Part shown: piece by piece, positions 58,101 to 64,000 of the stretch | Layout: every line of letters starts with the position of its first letter | Position numbering within the stretch: position 1 is the stretch's first letter | Assembly: GCA_030867875.1 (NCBI GenBank) | Contig: JAOWCC010001634.1 | Span: 31,453,867-31,517,866, forward strand | Direction of reading: 5' to 3' | Length of the DNA: 64,000 nt | DNA from: Actinernus sp. WN-2022 | Lineage: Eukaryota > Cnidaria > Anthozoa > Actiniaria > Actinernidae | The notes under the pieces: model-generated | Database searches by the model: none | What the model was told of the DNA's origin: nothing | The model's input: the letters and a program-made list of their open reading frames with translations, nothing else | Program-made: the position numbers and the translations under genes

Positions 58101-59693
58101 ACATTTTTTAATGCTGTATGCAGAATAATTAGCATGTGCATACTTAACAGTGTATTGTACATAAGTTTCAGTTTATTTTTGCCATAATTATTATTAGTAG
58201 TACAGAAAAAGGTATATTAACTACATGTACATGTATATATAGTATAAGCAAAGGTTTCTCATCTCTCTGCTTTTCCTGTCTGTAACAAATATCTAGTACA
58301 AAGTAAATTATTACATAAACAAGAGCCTGTAAGCAATCTTTACTTGGAAAGAAACTGCTGAAGCTAGCCTACTGTAAGATCCAAGAAATGAGAAATTGGG
58401 CCAACCTCTACTCTCTTTGAAGCCATTTATCCTTTTAAGAGGAAGGAATAAAATGACAACACTGCTTACTTACAAAATGTTGGTATAGTTTGATCCAGAC
58501 TTTGTGTTTGGGTCTTGGGATCGCCTATCTCCTTTTGTAAATGCGAGCATTTTCCATCGAAAGCCCACAAATCTCCTGTCAACCTTAGAATAACTGAACA
58601 TCTTGGTATTTCAGTCAAAGAAACCTTTGGTTTCAGCAAAATAATGGTTAAGAATGGCCCAAATCTTCACTCCCATTGCTGGGACTTCATCTGCATGGTA
58701 TATTCTACAAATATTTTTGGGATCGACCATACAGATGACCCTCGGGTGTCCTGAGCAGTGTCAAACCTGATTGGTTAACCCTGTTACGTGTTGGCCAACT
58801 ATGTGTAATCACAAGCTCTGTTTATGTCAATTTTATAAGGGTTTGTATGGGAATTTTAAAATCTAGCTTTTCAATAAATAGACTGTAATGAAAAAAATAA
58901 GACTTATCTGGTGTCTATAGATATTCTGTGTCTTGGCTCAGTGTCTGTATGCTGTTTCAGCAAATTTTGGTGAATTTTAAATCCCTTACTAGCTGAAACT
59001 GCATACAGACACTGAGCCAAGACACAGAATATCTATAGACACCAGATAAGTCTTATTTGTTTCATTACAGTATATTTATTGAAAAAATATCAAATTGATA
59101 TAAACAGAGCTTGGGCTTCCTGTGGTGTAATCTGGTTGGTTGGTGGCGAAAAAGCTCTACTTGCGAAAACTTGACTCTGGCCTGAGTAATTAGGATGCCT
59201 CCTAAATATGAGCATCAATCAACTGGCATTACAAAGGGTTTAATATGTGAGCTATAGGAAAAGCGTATTAACAAAATTCACAGAATCAAGTATGGTTTTG
59301 ATTTTCTCTTAGGTATCTCTTGTAAGATGTTTTGAAGACACTTACATGTACGTCAGCAGCTGTTTTAATGGAGTTGGTAACAAATACGTATGTATTCCCA
59401 TAGCATACATTGCTACGGTGTCCGCATTTTCAAACAGGCTTAGTATGGCTATGCCGATTGCCGTATGTGTAAAAAAACATGCAATTAAAAAGAAGACATG
59501 GTGTTTTTTGCTGCCCATGGCCATGATACACGTATATATATATGTAGACTGTAGTCGTATATGTAAGACTTAAGTCTTAACTACAAAAACAGAGTGAAAA
59601 GTTGCACGTTGTACTTAAAGACGCGCTTTTAATACCTTTCGTTACGATCCCTCTTTTCATCAAACGAGCCTGGAGAGCGGCAGGAAGAGGCAT
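40022..59693 (-). CDS. PQBP1: polyglutamine-binding protein 1 (PQBP1) orthologue, eight exons
   Basis: Exons (minus): 59693-59636, 56093-56069, 55208-55161, 49519-49461, 47209-47094, 44065-44014, 40732-40654, 40172-40022. All introns are GT-AG, phases agree, and 588 nt gives 195 aa. Diagnostic parts are the N-terminus [17 protein letters not shown], a WW domain split over two exons ([14 protein letters not shown], then [17 protein letters not shown]), the signature [16 protein letters not shown], and the C-terminal [18 protein letters not shown] with YPSPGDIL, the YxxPxx(V/I)L motif known to bind the U5 snRNP 15-kDa protein. PQBP1 is a nuclear, partly disordered pre-mRNA splicing factor whose WW domain binds proline-rich partners. 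Compared with human PQBP1 (about 265 aa) the acidic N-terminal stretch and the Arg/Asp-rich polar repeats are short or absent. The 25-nt exon 2 is the least certain piece. Confidence 0.92.
40305..40358. repeat. perfect 22-bp hairpin in the last PQBP1 intron
   Basis: CTCGTACCCAGAGCTCCATC plus TC at the left is exactly complementary to the right arm, with a 10-nt CT-rich loop. Confidence 0.9.
40654..40732 (-). CDS. PQBP1: PQBP1 exon 7
   Basis: 79 nt between acceptor TACTTCATTAG and donor GTATGT. Encodes the family signature [14 protein letters not shown]. Confidence 0.93.
40845..40905. repeat. ACT/AAT/AAC trinucleotide-rich tract
   Basis: TACTACTACTACTACTACTA followed by ATAATAATAACAACAACA, directly before the 74-bp satellite. 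Confidence 0.8.
40940..41627. repeat. 74-bp minisatellite, nine full units plus partial
   Basis: Unit: TATATCACTTCAATAAAATG, AAATGCGCTCGTGATCCCAT, GGGAAAGGCTTTACTGGAAA, CAGTCACGTGCTAA. Starts are at 40940, 41014, 41088, 41162, 41236, 41310, 41384, 41457 and 41531. Units 2-7 alternate between TGTGCTCG and GCGCTTG variants, giving a 148-bp dimer. A broken final unit (TGCGCTCGTGATCCCACGGG) resumes at about 41760, beyond an insertion. Confidence 0.95.
41630..41759. mobile_element. inverted-repeat insertion in the last satellite unit
   Basis: TTCGTATTCGACAATTACCG at the left and CGGTAATTTTCGAATACGAG at the right. A relative of the intronic elements at 36430-36990. The satellite unit resumes directly after it. 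Confidence 0.7.
42529..42795. mobile_element. 267-bp MITE with internal duplication and 20-bp palindrome
   Basis: Ends AACTGCAGAATACCCCGCAA and its complement. Inside, a block of about 95 bp (GCTTCGTTCT, AAAGAATTCATTAAGA, AGCTTCACGGGTGTGA, ACTCGGCCTCA) occurs twice. A perfect palindrome ACGCGTAGCCGGCTACGCGT lies at 42561-42580. Confidence 0.8.
43397..43717. mobile_element. 321-bp MITE with TTAA-type flank
   Basis: Ends GGGAAGAGGTCAAAA and TTTTGACCTCTTCCC. The right flank is TTAA (43718-43721) and the left TTTA (43393-43396). The interior contains an imperfect inverted CCCAATTTTGATGG/TCCATTTT region and no gene. Confidence 0.65.
44014..44065 (-). CDS. PQBP1: PQBP1 exon 6, basic linker
   Basis: 52 nt between acceptor ATTTTACTCAG and donor GTATTA. 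Encodes [17 protein letters not shown]. An apparent membrane segment further on in the same frame lies past the donor and is intronic. Confidence 0.8.
44180..44400. repeat. dispersed repeat R3, copy 1
   Basis: AAGGCCCCAAAT, ACAACTTCATTA, GTATCAATCTT and GAGAATTCACAC are shared in order with 60545-60770 at similar spacing. Superfamily unknown. Confidence 0.65.
44578..44966. mobile_element. MITE with repeated CCCGGTTATAAG motifs
   Basis: AATCCCGGTTATAGGCCCA at the left is mirrored by GGGCTTATAACCGGGATTTT at the right. Internal copies of CGGTTATAAG/CGGTTATAGG lie near 44628, 44864, 44879 and 44892. Confidence 0.7.
44985..45560 (+). pseudogene. CR1/L2-like LINE C-terminal fragment
   Basis: An RT-thumb-like [10 protein letters not shown] is followed by [14 protein letters not shown] and [20 protein letters not shown] (45123-45245), then a decayed C-terminal tail. 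A 5'-truncated, frameshifted copy lying in a PQBP1 intron. The 3' side is AT-rich with AATAAT repeats (about 45725-45745). Confidence 0.8.
45780..46085 (-). mobile_element. tRNA-derived SINE with amplified box A region
   Basis: On the minus strand TAGCCCAGTGGTTAGC (box A like, 45936-45951) and GGTTCAAACCC (box B, 45905-45915) have tRNA-like order. The SINE body runs to about 45780 and contains CTTCTCGGATAAGGACG, shared with 13709-13740. Upstream of box B the box A segment is repeated as a 24-bp tandem array. Confidence 0.7.
45936..46078 (-). repeat. 24-bp tandem repeat of SINE box A
   Basis: Six copies of AACCACTGGGCTAACC with five intervening GTATGCTT units, essentially identical. The open frames reading Val-Lys-His-Thr-Val-Ser-Pro repeats here are translations of the array and not genes. 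Confidence 0.92.
46528..46938. mobile_element. G-tract element, about 410 bp
   Basis: CCCGGG extended to a 15-G run and then TACTC at the left; GAGTA then a 20-C run and CCCGGG at the right. The interior has degenerate tandem ACCCTGTTCAAGAC motifs. Same plan as 18288-18877. No clear target duplication. Confidence 0.7.
47094..47209 (-). CDS. PQBP1: PQBP1 exon 5, linker
   Basis: 116 nt between acceptor TTTTCTTCTGCAG and donor GTGTGT. Encodes a polar, Glu/Pro/Ser-rich linker ([14 protein letters not shown] onward) in place of the polar-repeat domain. Confidence 0.8.
47631..47800. repeat. 106-bp tandem duplication
   Basis: TAGCGTGAAGCGAATTTTTA starts at 47631 and again at 47737, continuing through AATAAATACGGCAATGAAAG in both. 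Confidence 0.85.
48544..49030. mobile_element. TTAAAGGG-ended MITE in a PQBP1 intron (Kolobok-like)
   Basis: TTAA at 48540-48543 is followed by AGGGCATGTAAACCACT. The right end AGTGGTTTACATGCC-AAAG is a decayed complement. The interior contains TGTGACGTCACA. Confidence 0.65.
49461..49519 (-). CDS. PQBP1: PQBP1 exon 4, WW domain second half
   Basis: 59 nt between acceptor GTTATTATAG and donor GTAAGT. Encodes [19 protein letters not shown] with the second WW tryptophan. Joined to exon 3 the spacing equals human PQBP1. Confidence 0.9.
53100..54066 (+). pseudogene. repeat-family protein remnant, unrecognised
   Basis: Plus-strand frames with several stops: [21 protein letters not shown] near 53150, [20 protein letters not shown] near 53215-53275, [20 protein letters not shown] near 53505-53565, then a clean stretch 53780-54066 ([20 protein letters not shown] to the stop). 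The shape suggests a CxxC-containing multi-copy cnidarian protein, possibly transposon-borne. The family name is not known to me. Confidence 0.5.
54488..54570. repeat. hairpin of about 32-bp arms
   Basis: TGACATAAATACCTTTGCA, then TTGCTTTTGTTT, pairs with AAACAAAAGCATGTGCAAAG, then GTATTTACGTCA. Confidence 0.75.
55161..55208 (-). CDS. PQBP1: PQBP1 exon 3, WW domain first half
   Basis: 48 nt between acceptor GGATTACAG and donor GTAAGT. Encodes [16 protein letters not shown] with the first WW tryptophan. Confidence 0.88.
55377..55473. repeat. inverted repeat with AAGATCTT motifs
   Basis: CCCAGGTTGAGAATCTTG and CAAGATTCTCAACCTGGG bracket several GCAAGATCTT units and a TGATCATGCA core. Confidence 0.75.
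56069..56093 (-). CDS. PQBP1: PQBP1 exon 2 (putative 25-nt microexon)
   Basis: Acceptor CATTAAATTCAG, donor GTAACT. It encodes the acidic DINKDDDVN and links phase 1 to phase 2 exactly as required. Chosen on phase and acidity only; another exon could be missed here. Confidence 0.5.
56866..57045. mobile_element. hairpin MITE in PQBP1 intron 1
   Basis: About 85-bp arms: TTTTCAATACAATATACAAATCATACACTAAA (written here only by position 56880-56911) is mirrored near 57005-57040, with TATCTACTTATAAATGCATA and its complement inside. Confidence 0.75.
57412..57610 (-). other. unassigned open frame
   Basis: The minus strand encodes [20 protein letters not shown] and [15 protein letters not shown], with a possible acceptor GATATACAG at its start. 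The composition looks coding, but no family is recognised and its phase does not fit the PQBP1 chain. Confidence 0.25.
58812..59112. mobile_element. long hairpin element in PQBP1 intron 1
   Basis: CAAGCTCTGTTTATGTCAAT at the left and GATATAAACAGAGCTTG at the right are outer ends. Inside, a near-perfect pair of about 90 bp (TCTGTGTCTTGGCTCAGTGT and complement) flanks a 38-bp loop. Confidence 0.85.
59636..59693 (-). CDS. PQBP1: PQBP1 exon 1
   Basis: 58 nt, from ATG to donor GTATTA. It encodes [19 protein letters not shown], the conserved PQBP1 N-terminus. Ends in phase 1. Confidence 0.9.
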
Positions 59694-61700
59694 GTTTCGT
59701 TGTCAATCCAACAAATCGTTCAAGTCAACCTGAAGCTGTCCTCGATCGATCCTCCAAATCTTTTTGTAGTACCGCTGACCATTTGACAAAAAAAACTGCA
59801 AGCGAGGCTTACCACGGTTTGCACCTGAAAATTGGTTTTGGGTTCCCTGTGGCTACGAATAAGGTAGGCGGCAAGTTATATTTACTTTATTGAGATATTT
59901 AGTGAGATATTTCACAAATCGTAAATTCCCATAGAAAGCCTTATATTTTTCAACACACAAATTAAGCCCGGGCTTCCTGTGAAAAAAAAAACTACAAAAA
60001 TAACACCCTCACTGGGATAGAAGAGAAATACCATGTGCATGTTTTGGTCTATTCTAGACTGAACTGTGACCCGATTTCAATGCAAGTTGCTCTACATTCC
60101 ACTCGAATATTTGCCATCTTTTAATCAAAATTGTCTCACCAGCAATACCTGGAAAGGATTACTCTGCTAATCTGAGTGGTTATTTGACGAGCTCCTAAGG
60201 AGAGGAATCGCTCACTTAATTACTTCACGAAATGACATTATGAACTAACTAAAATCCTACCCTGAAAAAAAAAAAAAATCTGATTGGAAGGTCGCGCTTT
60301 TTGGGTCTCGAGGAGGCCGTTTGGCGATAATAAATTTGATGGATTTTCCTAAATCTCTGGTCAGATGTTGCTTGATAACTATTCCCTCCTGTGCCGAAAG
60401 CTGAATAGCGAGCGAGGAAGAAAAGTGCCGATTTTTGGGTGATCTTTGAGGTAAGTGTGTGCTTTGGCGAGGTCGACTTGCCTACCTTGTATATTTTGTT
60501 AGAGCCTCGGCCAACGGTCAAAATTTCGAATCCTAATAAACTGCTTTAGAAGGCCCCAAATCGCCAAAAAATCACTCACACAACTTCATTAAGTATCAAT
60601 CTTTTATTATTGAAGATTCATTTCGTAGGAATCGGAAAAGAGAATTCACACGAAGCAATTATTTAAACTCTTCTGAGATCGTTATGAAACTAATCGATAA
60701 ACCACAGGTAACCCAACAGACTAATAAGCGGGAAATATACGTCGAGTCTGGGAAGCCTGTGATTATATCACTGAAAGTCCATTGTAAACAATGGCTATTA
60801 TATTATCCGACACCCGAAAACTATGATGTGATGTCTGTTGTACTTGGTAATTCGCTTCAAGAGCTTGATTAACAACGTGCCGCAAAAGGGTACATCAACA
60901 CCGCCTCCCGGTTAACTCAGTCGAGTGAGAGATCTTGGGTTCAAACCATATTTGTACTGGTAATGAAATTCATCGAATAAGCTAGTTACAAATTGGCACA
61001 ACATTACCAGTAATCCCTGGTTCGGGATACCATCGTCTTGCCTAGATTATGAGTCTTATCACTAAAGTCCATTGAAAACAATGACTATTAGTATCGGACA
61101 CAATTTGCTTCAAGCGATATTCGCGAGCTTCTACATACATGTAGGCCATATTGCCATCTCCCCTTTAAAAATGACGGGGATAAACAACTGATGAATCAGT
61201 AGGTTTATAATTCGATCAGGTTGATACACTGATCAGAAAAGGAGCCGTTAAATGAATTCATTTCAAAAATGAAAGATATTGAATTGTCAGCTAGTTCAGT
61301 TACTCAAGGGGTACTATATGACCTCCTAAAGGACGCCCTTTTTTAGTGTGCAAACAAACAAATAAAGAATAATATTTGACCCGCACCGGAAATATTTCCG
61401 TTGGTGTGGAGAGCTCAGTACAAGTTCAACTGCTTAGAATTCATAATGCTTACACCAAGGTCCTTAAACCAATTCTTTTAGGGTTCAGGGTTCAGGTTTC
61501 AAGGTTCATTGCCATTTTATGGATGTTATTCTACTTGTTGACATCTCTCCCCCGTGCATAGTACATCGAGCATAACTCTCTTTAATTAGACAATCCTTTC
61601 AAAGTTTGGGATTTGTCGTTAACTTTGACTGATACCAAATCTCAGTGTGGACCTTGTCACAAACCTTGGATTTATTAAACGAAATTCAGTTCCTAGGCCT
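59694..61700. other. region upstream of PQBP1
   Basis: It should hold the PQBP1 promoter and 5' UTR. No TATA box was seen. It contains repeat R3 copy 2 and a GGGCTTCCTGTG motif shared with 9.2 kb. Open frames at 60249-60521 and 60684-60872 have no recognised domain. Confidence 0.45.
60545..60770. repeat. dispersed repeat R3, copy 2
   Basis: Same orientation as 44180-44400, with conserved blocks such as GAGAATTCACAC and ACCACAGGTAACCC. Confidence 0.65.
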
Positions 61701-61711
61701 GTCAGCAGACC

Positions 61712-61975
61712 CAAGGGCGTATCTAGCCTATAGGCCCGTAGGCCTGGGCCTACACATTTTACAGCCTACTTGTCTTATTACAAGTGAATGTTGGGCTTGA
61801 GGAGCTGTCGAAATACACAAAACATGACCTGGAAGTGCAGCAGAAGGCATTTGTGAAAGTCTAAATCTAAAAATTTCCCGGGGAAGCATGCTCCCGGACT
61901 CCTCAAGAAGCGACCCTTACGGAGCGGAGCGGTTGTTTGGGGCCTACAAATTTTAAAAACCTGGCTACGCCACTG
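61712..61975. mobile_element. 264-bp hAT-like MITE
   Basis: Ends CAAGGGCGTATCTAGCC and GGCTACGCCACTG (complement CAGTGGCGTAGCC) match the CAGTGGCGTA-type ends common in hAT elements. AGACC is present on both flanks (61707-61711 and 61976-61980), shorter than the 8 bp usual for hAT. Confidence 0.65.
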
Positions 61976-62099
61976 AGACCAATTACAAAATCGTCTTTGC
62001 TTGCACGAAGCACAAATAGGCATATAGTCCGAGAGGCAACTCATGTGACTGGTTGCTAGTTTTTCAGCCCTTCCTGCTGTAAACTATCCATGTTTATGT

Positions 62100-62640
62100 T
62101 ATAACAGACCCATGAATCTCAAGCGTTATCGGTGACCAATGGTCTAAACATATATTAGCGGCTCTTAACAGGCTTTTTTTCTTATCTTCTACAATATTCA
62201 GCTTAGACTTAACTGAGCTTGACAACTCCACTGCTGTTACTTACATTAATATGATGGGAGGCATGATATCGCCTTGTATAGATTCTTTAGCAAAATCTTG
62301 TAGGAGTGGTGCATTGCAAGGACTATTTATGTTTTGCCCAGGAGAAATGAACTTCATACCAGATTATTTATCTAGAGATTTCTCACTCAAGTTGGATCTC
62401 TAGACACTGTTCACTAGCATTACATTTATTTCAGAAATAAATTGTTTGCCTCGAGGTTTAATGACAGGATCAGTCAATTTATTTCTTGGCATCCGGAACC
62501 CGGTGCCACGGGCGGCTTTTGACGCCTTTAGTATTTGCTGTGTTATTCGTTTTCAGCATTTTGGCCGTGTAAATACGCCACGAAAGAGTCCTATAGTGCT
62601 TCTCGTTGCTTCAGGGTGGACCATTCAAGCATAGTACCTC
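62100..62640 (+). pseudogene. DIRS-like retroelement RNase H fragment
   Basis: Plus-strand frames read LDNSTAVTYINMMGGMISPC, then MNFIPDYLSRDFSL (62215-62402), followed by a frame with LFASRFNDRISQFISWHPEP and DAFSICCV. The order DN-x-TAVxYIN-MGG, LSR, then DLFASR-type block is that of DIRS/tyrosine-recombinase retroelements. Stops and frameshifts mark it as dead; no recombinase domain is visible. Confidence 0.65.
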
Positions 62641-62846
62641 ATTTTACTGAGGTTTTGATAGTCTAAGACCATTTTGTTTTCCTATATACCAGAGTATACG
62701 TAGGACGACCTTCTCACCCTTACCAGTCTGCAGCTAGCTACTTAGATATGATCTGTAAATCCTTCCCAGACCGTGGATTTTCTGATTCATCATAGTGTCA
62801 TTATCGTCTGGAATTGATAAGCTGTACAACGTAGTTTACCTGGTAA

Positions 62847-63087
62847 GGGGCCGACCATTTGACTTTTGAGGGGGGGGGGGGGGGGGGGGGGTGGGGGGGT
62901 GTTCTTGTCTGTGCTCGATTTTTTTTTCTTTAGCAGTGTTGTTGCACGATTTTTTTTTTGCGAAAAAAGCGGAGCCAGAACAAAGCTTTTCCGCTTGCAG
63001 GATATTTTTTTTCGCCACCGTTGGCTTGCAGGTTATTTTTTTTCAAAAACACCCACCCCCCCCCTCAAAAGTCAAATGGTCGGCCCC
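62847..63087. mobile_element. 241-bp MITE with TAA duplication and G-tract
   Basis: Ends GGGGCCGACCATTTGACTTT and complement, flanked by TAA (62844-62846 and 63088-63090). A run of about 22 G and a 9-C run lie just inside the ends, and poly-T tracts in the middle. TAA duplications fit PIF/Harbinger-type MITEs. Confidence 0.8.
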
Positions 63088-63090
63088 TAA

Positions 63091-64000
63091 GGTCTAAAGA
63101 TGCTATACCGCATAAGAGATCTTACAGATAATAGAAGCACTATGATAAACATTTATAATTCCCTTATCCAACCTTATTTTGATTACTGCAGCACCGTCTG
63201 GACAGGTTGTAATAAAGGTCCTCAAGCATGTTAAGGCCTGGTTCAGGGGTCAAATTTCGGGTAAAAAATGTTTTCCTTATTTCAACACAGCCGAGTATGG
63301 TAAGTAGGCCAAGTTTCTCACGATAATAGGTATCGCCATTCTTGGCAACCTTAAGTGGTTTGTGTGTAGTAAAGCGTGTCACGTGGTCTGTCACATGACT
63401 TAGAACACGAAATCAGTAAATCAAAAATGCGGCTCCGAGTTTAAATCAGCTAGGATGACGAATGGATATGTTCAGTTAAGGTTGAAGCCTTTTACCTAAA
63501 TCAACTTAGAAAAGATGACTACGATGTTTCGTTAACGAGTAATTAAGGCGAACATATGCAAAATAGGTCACGTGACTTTGTGTACCCTTAATATCTCCTT
63601 ATCTTTACATGATAGTCATGTTTTCTAAGTGTGGTGTGAAACACTGTGGGAGGAGTAATGTTTTAGCAGGGTTACTTTATATTTATATGTTATCGTCGCA
63701 GCCGCATTTCACTTAAACGATTTTATATAATTATGACGTCACCGATCACGTGATACGACAACCATCCATTTAACAAATTTAAGGAAGTTGATATTAGTAT
63801 TATGGTGTAATTAGATTTTGTTTAAACTGTTATTTCTGTCAGAAAACATTTTTTAACTTACATCTATTTTCCGTTAAATGAACCAGGCCTTAACATGCTT
63901 GAGTCTTAAAGAAAAGCTCCAAAAACTCCAAAATAGAGCAGGACGAATAATAACTAGATCAGACTATAGCGTTCGCTCTCACACCATCAGAGAACAATTG
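63091..64000 (+). pseudogene. LINE C-terminal fragment, interrupted, running off the window
   Basis: LKMLYRIRDLTDNRSTMINI and LIQPYFDYCSTVWTGCNKG (63096-63218) continue after the inserted element as [20 protein letters not shown] (63904 onward). A CR1/L2-like RT C-terminal region; it continues past 64000. Confidence 0.8.
63221..63903. mobile_element. 683-bp TIR element with 2-bp target duplication, copy 2
   Basis: Same ends CTCAAGCATGTTAAGGC as 24011-24692 and almost the same length. TC is duplicated (63219-63220 and 63904-63905); excision restores LINE codons AAA GGT CTT AAA GAA. The interior again holds GTCACGTGAC-type palindromes. Confidence 0.85.

Noticed and set aside
58515..58754. 79-aa plus-strand frame
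   Set aside because: Frames are also open on the other strand and neither matches a known family. A GTAAGTAAG donor-like site nearby gives no in-frame partner.
59342..59524. Hydrophobic 60-aa minus-strand frame in PQBP1 intron 1
   Set aside because: No PQBP1 similarity, no convincing splice sites, and phase does not fit.
62866..63097. Gly-rich and Phe-rich open frames
   Set aside because: They translate the G-run and poly-T of the Harbinger-like MITE.

Overview
This is eukaryotic DNA, most likely from an anthozoan cnidarian (stony coral or sea anemone). That placement is an inference. It rests on GT-AG spliced genes with tiny exons and long introns, an innexin/pannexin-type channel gene, and a dense mixture of CR1/L2-like LINEs, Ty3/Gypsy and DIRS-like retroelements, Kolobok-, Mutator-, hAT- and Harbinger-like MITEs, tRNA-derived SINEs and minisatellites. 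No bacterial operon, CRISPR array or rRNA gene was seen.

Two host genes can be supported, both on the minus strand. (1) 40022-59693 is an eight-exon PQBP1 orthologue (polyglutamine-binding protein 1, a WW-domain splicing factor). All seven introns are GT-AG, all codon phases agree, and the 588-nt coding sequence gives 195 aa. (2) 35276-38088 is a two-exon gene for a four-pass innexin/pannexin-superfamily channel of 388 aa. It starts about 1.9 kb beyond the end of PQBP1. Its stop codon overlaps an AATAAA hexamer, and a tRNA-like SINE lies just beyond.

Region 1-16 kb is almost entirely repeats: a compound MITE (63-761), a decayed LINE (1930-6027) split by a 1042-bp element with GAT target duplications, TTAA-flanked MITEs, long inverted repeats, a 269-bp hairpin insertion with a related empty site in the same window, and a 75-bp minisatellite split by a 1.1-kb TTAA element. 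Region 16-30 kb is one minus-strand Ty3/Gypsy element (gag, protease, RT, RNase H, integrase, LTR-like ends). It has been opened by a Mutator-like MITE, two LINEs, a G-tract element and a 682-bp terminal-inverted-repeat element. The LINE at 25979-29488 keeps an uninterrupted 974-aa endonuclease/reverse transcriptase. Region 30-35 kb holds a minus-strand LINE carrying several separate insertions, followed by more MITEs and a SINE.

From 40 kb on, the PQBP1 introns carry a 74-bp minisatellite with dimeric higher-order structure, LINE and SINE fragments (including a SINE whose box A segment is tandemly repeated six times), G-tract MITEs and many hairpins. The last 4 kb contains hAT- and Harbinger-like MITEs, a DIRS-like fragment, and a LINE interrupted by a second copy of the 682/683-bp element found inside the Gypsy. 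Because many insertions sit inside reading frames or duplicated sequence, their exact boundaries and target duplications can be read here without outside data.
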